Origin: Anaerolineae bacterium
Lineage (GTDB): Bacteria > Chloroflexota > Anaerolineae > Aggregatilineales > Phototrophicaceae
NCBI GenBank assembly: GCA_026645945.1
Contig: JAPKMO010000035.1
Location: 1-36,234, forward strand
Reading direction: 5' to 3'
DNA: 36,234 bases
Shown: piece by piece, positions 32,051 through 36,234 of the stretch
How the letters are laid out: each line of letters starts with the position of its first letter
Numbering within the stretch: the first letter of the stretch is position 1
Program-made: the position numbers and the translations under genes
Notes under the pieces: generated by a model
Database searches by the model: none
Told to the model about the DNA's origin: nothing
Seen by the model: the letters and a program-made list of their open reading frames with translations, nothing else

Positions 32051-34180
32051 ATGTCCTCTCAGCCAATAAAAAATAGTCTGCGGCGCTTTGTGCCGCTGCT
32101 GTTAATCCTGCTGCTGTCCGCTCCGGTGGCGCTGGCGCAGCCTGTCACCGGAAGGTTGCTGACGCCGGGCGTGGTGGTAGAGGGCGCACTGGATGATAAT
32201 AATCTGGCGCAGGTGTACACCTTTGAGGGTGCTGCCGACCAGACGATCAAATTGACCGTTACCGGCGCATCGGGGTTGGCGCTGCTGCTGACCGATTCGG
32301 AAGGCGCGCCGGTAGCCCAGGCTGTGGCCGCTAACGATACGCTGGCGCTGGCCGACGTGACGCTTCCGGCGACCGGTACGTATTATGTGACCGTATTTCG
32401 CCTGAGCGAAGCGACCGAAAGTGTGACGTTCCAGCTTTCGCTGGCGCTGGTGGTTGTGGAAGCCGCGCCGACCGCCACCCTGCCGACACCGGAAGCGACG
32501 GTTGAGGCAACCGCCGAGGCGACTGCCACGCCGTCGGGATTCACCCTGCCGGGCGAACTGCTTACGGTCACAGGGCTGCAAGTGGCGCTGACCTGGAACT
32601 CGACGGCCAACCTCGACCTGGAAGTGCGCGACCCGGTGGGCGGCAGCCTGTTTTTTAATACGCCGACCGTGAGCAGCGGCGGCCAGTTTGGCGTCAACGT
32701 AAACAGCGTGTGCGCTAATCTGGCGGCGGAAGCGCCGACCGAGACGGCCTCATGGACGGCTGGTGTGATTCCGACCGGCAGTTACGAGATACTGGTTTAT
32801 TACCAGCCGCTTCAGGACTGCCCGACCACCGACCCGGCCTCGTTTGCCGTCAGTGTTGTCGTGGATGGCCTGTCCATCCCGGCGATTCAAGGCACGCTGC
32901 GCCCGAATGAGGTGTTTTTGAGCAGTTTCCGCGTTAATGCCGATGGGACTGCCACCGTTGGAGCAGGCGGCATCCGTGTGGATCCGCCGGTTCTACAGGC
33001 CGGAACCCTGCAAGCGACGCCGCAGCCGCTGACATTTGGCGCGCCGGTTGCGGGGTTCATCACCAGCGGCCAGCCGTACCAGACCTATACCTTCACCGGG
33101 CAGGCCGGTGACATCGTTTCGGCAGCGATGAATGCAACATCGGGCAGCCTCGACCCGCTGCTGCTGGTGGTAGACCCCAACGGCGGCGTGATCGCCTCTA
33201 ACGATGACGCCGCCGACGGCGTGACCGACTCGCTGGTTGCAAACCTGTCGCTGGTTTTGGGCGGCCAGTATACGGTGGTTGCCACGCGCTATGGGCAGGA
33301 AATCGGCGGGACAGAAGGGGACTATGAACTGACGCTCTCCGGCGCGGTAACACAGGGTGTCGTGCCGAACTTCCCTGATCTGCCGAGCGGTTCGGTCGAA
33401 GTGAGCTTGCAGTGGGCGACCGCCGCAGACCTGCAACTGCTGGTGCGCGACCCGCAGGGCAACTCAATTTTTGATGATAACCCGCGTCTGCTGGCGACCG
33501 GCGGTCAGCTTGCGGCGGATGGCAACGTCAACTGCCGCGCTTCGGACGGCAGCCCGATTTCCTACATCTACTGGCCGGAGGGCCGGCTGCCGGGCGCTGG
33601 GCCTTATGAGGTCGAAGTGTGGTATCAGAACGAATGTGGCGATCCGCGCCCGGCGCAGTTTGTTCTGAACGTGGTGGCGAACAACCAGCTTGTCCAGTCG
33701 GTTACGCTGCAACTTCAGCCGACCGAACGCTACCTGACCAGCTTTTTCATCAATACCGATGGCACAATCACGGCGGGCGAGGGCGGCATCTTCGGCACCA
33801 GCCTGAGGCCGGACTCTGGTTCGCTAGATTTTGTCGGGCAGATTCCGAGCGCGCGCGTGGTTTCCAGCGGCGAAACCGTGACGGGCAGCATTCGGCTGAA
33901 CAAGAAGTTCGATGTATATGCCTTCCAGGGGGAAGCCGGGGATGTGGTGACGATCAGCATGGAGGGGTTAAACGGGACGCTCGACCCGGTGCTGTTCCTG
34001 ATTGACCCCAACAACGTGCAGATCGCGCAGAATGACGATGCCAACCGCGACACCACTAACTCGTTAATCAGCGAGTTCACCTTGCCAGAAGACGGGCAAT
34101 ACATTATCATAGCCACGCACTTCGGCGCGCGTTTTGGCGTGACTGCCGGGGACTACCGGTTAACCTTACGGTTGAATTAG
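32051..34180 (+). CDS. Secreted multi-domain protein with three PPC domains and two DUF2135/YfaP-like domains
   Basis: A 709-residue exported protein. Residues 1-30 are a signal peptide (FVPLLLILLLSAPVALA). Modules alternate: PPC-like domain 1 (~35-132), a Thr/Ala/Pro linker, a YfaP/DUF2135-like domain (~170-310), PPC 2 (~325-432), a second YfaP-like domain (~447-585) and PPC 3 (~600-708). The YfaP-like domains contain LDLEVRDPVGGSLFFN and LQLLVRDPQGNSIFDDN. PPC 2 and 3 share GSLDPLLLVVDPNGG(V)IASNDDA and GDYxLTL-type ends. There is no catalytic domain. PPC (pre-peptidase C-terminal) modules are usually attached to secreted enzymes, so this protein may be a structural or adhesion factor. ATG 32051 follows CAGGAG. 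Confidence 0.85.
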   Translation: MSSQPIKNSLRRFVPLLLILLLSAPVALAQPVTGRLLTPGVVVEGALDDNNLAQVYTFEGAADQTIKLTVTGASGLALLLTDSEGAPVAQAVAANDTLALADVTLPATGTYYVTVFRLSEATESVTFQLSLALVVVEAAPTATLPTPEATVEATAEATATPSGFTLPGELLTVTGLQVALTWNSTANLDLEVRDPVGGSLFFNTPTVSSGGQFGVNVNSVCANLAAEAPTETASWTAGVIPTGSYEILVYYQPLQDCPTTDPASFAVSVVVDGLSIPAIQGTLRPNEVFLSSFRVNADGTATVGAGGIRVDPPVLQAGTLQATPQPLTFGAPVAGFITSGQPYQTYTFTGQAGDIVSAAMNATSGSLDPLLLVVDPNGGVIASNDDAADGVTDSLVANLSLVLGGQYTVVATRYGQEIGGTEGDYELTLSGAVTQGVVPNFPDLPSGSVEVSLQWATAADLQLLVRDPQGNSIFDDNPRLLATGGQLAADGNVNCRASDGSPISYIYWPEGRLPGAGPYEVEVWYQNECGDPRPAQFVLNVVANNQLVQSVTLQLQPTERYLTSFFINTDGTITAGEGGIFGTSLRPDSGSLDFVGQIPSARVVSSGETVTGSIRLNKKFDVYAFQGEAGDVVTISMEGLNGTLDPVLFLIDPNNVQIAQNDDANRDTTNSLISEFTLPEDGQYIIIATHFGARFGVTAGDYRLTLRLN

Positions 34181-34190
34181 GCTAAAAAAG

Positions 34191-34226
34191 CGTTACAATG
34201 GGGGGCAAGCTGTAACGGTTTGCCCC
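34191..34226 (+). terminator. Two overlapping alternative hairpins after the PPC gene
   Basis: CGTTACA (34191-34197) can pair with TGTAACG (34211-34217), or GGGGCAA (34202-34208) can pair with TTGCCCC (34220-34226). The two stems exclude each other. TTATTG follows the second, so only a weak intrinsic terminator can be claimed. Confidence 0.4.
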
Positions 34227-34277
34227 TTATTGTGAGTAAAGTTGGCAGCCACAATCGAATTGAAAGCGAATAAACCG

Positions 34278-34967
34278 ATGAAATATCGTCTGTTTGTCCC
34301 AGGCCTCCTTGCCCTGGCTTTATTTATCGCCGCGTGCGCTCCTCCCCCGGTTTTACGCAACGACAAACTGCTCAACGACATCAGCTTGGTGACGGGCGAC
34401 CCCTGCCAGTCGCCGTGTTGGAACGGTATCACGCCGGGCGAAACCCGCTGGACGGATGCGCTGACGATCATCGAAGATGACGCGCGTATGACCGACCCGG
34501 AAACACGCACGGCTGAAAACGGCCCGGCCATTGGCGCGCAGTGGAGCAAAGTTGACGGCGACATGTGCTGTCAGATGGTCAGCGAGGATGGCGAAACCGT
34601 CAGCTTCATTTCGTTGAGTCTGGCGCCAGAAATAACTGTTGAGGGGGTGTTGAGCGCGCAGGGCGAGCCGGCTTATGCGCTGGGCGCGCCGGTGACGGAC
34701 GATCAGGCGGTTATTTATCTATTTTACCCGGAACGGTCTTTTATTGTGGTTGTGTTTGTGGCCGGGGCGAACGCCGAGCTGCTGCCCACCAGTGAGGTGA
34801 TCGGTGCGCTGTATGCCACGCCAAAGGATATGGATTTAACCGTCAAAACGAGCAAACTTCATGCCTGGGAAGGGTACGCGGCCTTCAGCACCTACAGCGC
34901 CGATGCCCCCGACGAGGCTTTTGAAGTGACGCCGGAGGTGACGCTGACGCCAACGCCCGGCGGTTAA
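34278..34967 (+). CDS. Lipoprotein of unknown function with a CxxxCW motif
   Basis: ATG 34278 begins MKYRLFVPGLLALALFIAACAPP, a type II signal peptide with lipobox IAAC, so the mature protein is lipid-anchored outside. A start 36 bases earlier would displace the signal. The mature domain starts with DPCQSPCWNGITPGETRWTDA and has a Cys-Cys pair in GDMCCQMV. These four Cys may form disulfides. It ends in a Thr/Pro tail (TLTPTPGG). I recall the PCWxGI.PG pattern in other Chloroflexota lipoproteins but know of no function. 229 residues. Confidence 0.75.
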   Translation: MKYRLFVPGLLALALFIAACAPPPVLRNDKLLNDISLVTGDPCQSPCWNGITPGETRWTDALTIIEDDARMTDPETRTAENGPAIGAQWSKVDGDMCCQMVSEDGETVSFISLSLAPEITVEGVLSAQGEPAYALGAPVTDDQAVIYLFYPERSFIVVVFVAGANAELLPTSEVIGALYATPKDMDLTVKTSKLHAWEGYAAFSTYSADAPDEAFEVTPEVTLTPTPGG

Positions 34968-35039
34968 GCCGGTCAAATCAGGCTGCTGAGAGGCAGTATA
35001 ACGCTAAAAATCAGAGGTTATAAGGAGCAAGGCATCGTT

Positions 35040-35762
35040 ATGAGCGAACAGATCGGTACAAACGCGCCCAGGTCGCTGGGTGATCTGGTGCCGAGACAGG
35101 AAATCAAGGGCACCGTGAAGCGCCTGGAGTTGTATGGCGCTTTTGTAGACATCGGCATTGGTCAGGATGCCTTGTTGCACATTTCCCAACTGGGAAAGAC
35201 GAATGTCCGCAATGTCGAAGATGTGGTTAAGGTCGGTGACGAGATCACCGCTTATGTGCTAAAGGTGGACCTCGAGGCCAAGCGCGTGGCGCTGTCGCTG
35301 ATGCGCCCGCCCGCTTTGACCTGGGACGAGATTCGAGAAGGTATGGTTCTCAGCGGCACGGTCACGCGGCTGGAAAGTTACGGCGCGTTCATTGACGTGG
35401 GCGCGGAGCGCGACGCGATGGTGCATGTTTCGGAACTATCGAGCGGTTATGTCAATTCGCCGTCGGATGTGGTTAAGGTTGGTGATACGGTCGAGGGCCG
35501 GGTTATTAAAATTAACCGCAAAAAACGGCAAATTGACATGAGTTTGAAAGCCGCCGAAGCGCCGAAGGCCGTCGCTGTAACAACGTCGAGCGATGAGGAT
35601 GAAGGCGACCTGCCGACGGCGATGGAGCTGGCCCTGCGCCGCGCGATGGCCGATAAACAGCCGTCCCGTCGTGACAAAAGCCGCAAGCGAGATAAAGACC
35701 GCCGGTATGCGCTGGAGCAGGAAGAAATTCTGAGCCGCACCCTGCGCGACCATTCAAAATAA
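35040..35762 (+). CDS. RNA-binding protein with two S1 domains
   Basis: A 240-residue cytosolic protein. Two S1 domains are clear. The first (~16-88) has EIKGTVKRLELYGAFVDIG, LLHISQLG and KVGDEITAYVLKVD. The second (~98-170) has MVLSGTVTRLESYGAFIDVG, MVHVSEL and KVGDTVEGRVIKINRKKRQIDMSLK. A basic/acidic low-complexity C-terminal tail follows, with RRDKSRKRDKDRRYALEQEE. It is too short for ribosomal protein S1 itself, which has four to six S1 domains. It more closely resembles small S1 proteins linked to translation or RNA decay. AAGGAG lies 12 bases before ATG 35040. No partner gene shares its strand downstream. Confidence 0.9.
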   Translation: MSEQIGTNAPRSLGDLVPRQEIKGTVKRLELYGAFVDIGIGQDALLHISQLGKTNVRNVEDVVKVGDEITAYVLKVDLEAKRVALSLMRPPALTWDEIREGMVLSGTVTRLESYGAFIDVGAERDAMVHVSELSSGYVNSPSDVVKVGDTVEGRVIKINRKKRQIDMSLKAAEAPKAVAVTTSSDEDEGDLPTAMELALRRAMADKQPSRRDKSRKRDKDRRYALEQEEILSRTLRDHSK

Positions 35763-35778
35763 GCTGGCGAGTTTGGCC

Positions 35779-35838
35779 GGGGCGAACCCTCGCTCTGGTT
35801 CGATAATATATAACAGACAAGGGGCTTCAGCCCCTTGT
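35779..35838. repeat. Paired REP-like hairpins between the S1 and VKOR genes
   Basis: Two palindromes lie side by side. CGAACC (35783-35788)/GGTTCG (35797-35802) is preceded by the same GGGGCGAACC arm as the clpX hairpin. ACAAGGGGCT (35817-35826)/AGCCCCTTGT (35829-35838) has a two-base loop and the GGGCTTNAGCCC core also found at 22517-22536. They sit between convergent genes and might aid termination, though no strong T-run follows. Confidence 0.7.
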
Positions 35839-35875
35839 TGACTCGGTGTGTTCGGCGCATAACGGCGCGCGAGTA

Positions 35876-36234
35876 TTATGCCCGCAGACTCTTAAACAGG
35901 CGCACGCCGGACACGATAAACAGCAGCGTCATCACCACTTCGTGGCCGAGACACCAACTGCAAAACGCCCTCAGGATGGAAGCCTGGACATAAATCAGGA
36001 ACATCGAATAGATGAAACCAAACAGGGTGATGCCGAAAACCAGCGTAACGCCGTAATCCCGCAGCAGCGCCAAACGGTTTTCCAGCAAAATTAACGCGCC
36101 TATCCCCAGGTATGTCGCCAAACCCAGATAGGCTATCGGAATGCCGGCCACCTTGCCATATACGCTGCCGGTCACGCTGTCGCAGTTGAATGAATCGCCT
36201 TCGACGCAGGCAATCGCCGTCTCCGTTAGTTTGA
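35876..36234 (-). CDS. Vitamin K epoxide reductase (VKOR) family protein, N-terminus outside window
   Basis: A membrane disulfide-generating enzyme family that reoxidises a thioredoxin-like partner and passes electrons to quinone. The visible ~118 residues start in the outer loop, CVEGDSFNCDSVTGSVYGK, with a C-x7-C pair spaced like Cys43/Cys51 of vertebrate VKOR. KVAGIPIAYLGLATYLGIGAL is the next helix, and FCSWCLGHE carries the active-site CxxC. IPIAYLGL and the final helix MTLLFIVSG are typical. The frame is open through the right edge (bases 36233-36176 encode KLTETAIACVEG and onward), so the start lies outside. No DsbA/thioredoxin fusion is visible on the C-terminal side. Confidence 0.88.
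   Translation of the reverse strand, partial: KLTETAIACVEGDSFNCDSVTGSVYGKVAGIPIAYLGLATYLGIGALILLENRLALLRDYGVTLVFGITLFGFIYSMFLIYVQASILRAFCSWCLGHEVVMTLLFIVSGVRLFKSLRA

Overview
The window reads as a GC-rich chromosomal segment of a free-living bacterium, most likely a member of the Chloroflexota (Anaerolineae-like). This placement is an inference. It rests on the many TolB/PD40 beta-propeller proteins, the Thr/Pro-rich 'TPT' linkers, a receptor Ser/Thr kinase with an extracytoplasmic NBR1-type domain, GTG/TTG starts, and an export operon with no outer-membrane TolC partner beside it. Nothing points to phage, plasmid, insertion sequence or CRISPR DNA.

Layout, part 1 (1-9.0 kb). The 3' end of mreB meets a convergent rex gene; the two stop codons share one CTAG. 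A divergent operon then encodes a MacAB-type exporter: two HlyD-like adaptors, one LolD/MacB-type ATPase, a small six-blade propeller protein and two FtsX-like permeases. A GbsR/MarR-type regulator follows.

Part 2 (9.0-13.3 kb). A tRNA-Leu(UAG) with a clear promoter precedes the proteostasis operon tig-clpP-clpX. A hairpin separates it from a convergent metallo-beta-lactamase-fold gene that lacks one expected metal ligand.

Part 3 (13.3-22.3 kb). Back-to-back divergent promoters drive the MBL gene and an AAA+ ATPase with an N-terminal winged-helix region. Downstream are a receiver-domain protein with an unassigned N-terminal half, a small membrane-anchored protein, an SDR epimerase, an obgE gene broken by an internal deletion plus frameshift, nadD, and a tandem-duplicated solute-binding protein. 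A DMT/EamA exporter lies on the other strand.

Part 4 (22.3-27.2 kb). Mn-type superoxide dismutase with promoter, leader palindrome and strong terminator; a fumarase/aspartase-superfamily lyase; a PknB-like receptor kinase whose promoter sits inside a large inverted repeat; and a translationally coupled HD-domain protein.

Part 5 (27.2-36.2 kb). A cell-envelope block: LysM-YkuD L,D-transpeptidase (minus strand), a membrane-anchored propeller protein, an M23 endopeptidase, a three-PPC secreted protein, a lipoprotein, a two-S1-domain RNA-binding protein, and a VKOR-type disulfide enzyme running off the right edge.

The most notable items are the deleted/frameshifted obgE, the propeller gene with an exact 129-nt repeat period inside a two-adaptor/two-permease exporter operon, the AAA+/receiver/membrane-protein cassette, the promoter inside an inverted repeat ahead of the kinase, and two families of short dispersed palindromes (GGGCTTNAGCCC core and GGGGCGAACC arm). 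The strongest candidate for an undescribed system is the 13.4-16.6 kb cassette, but no function can be assigned from sequence alone.
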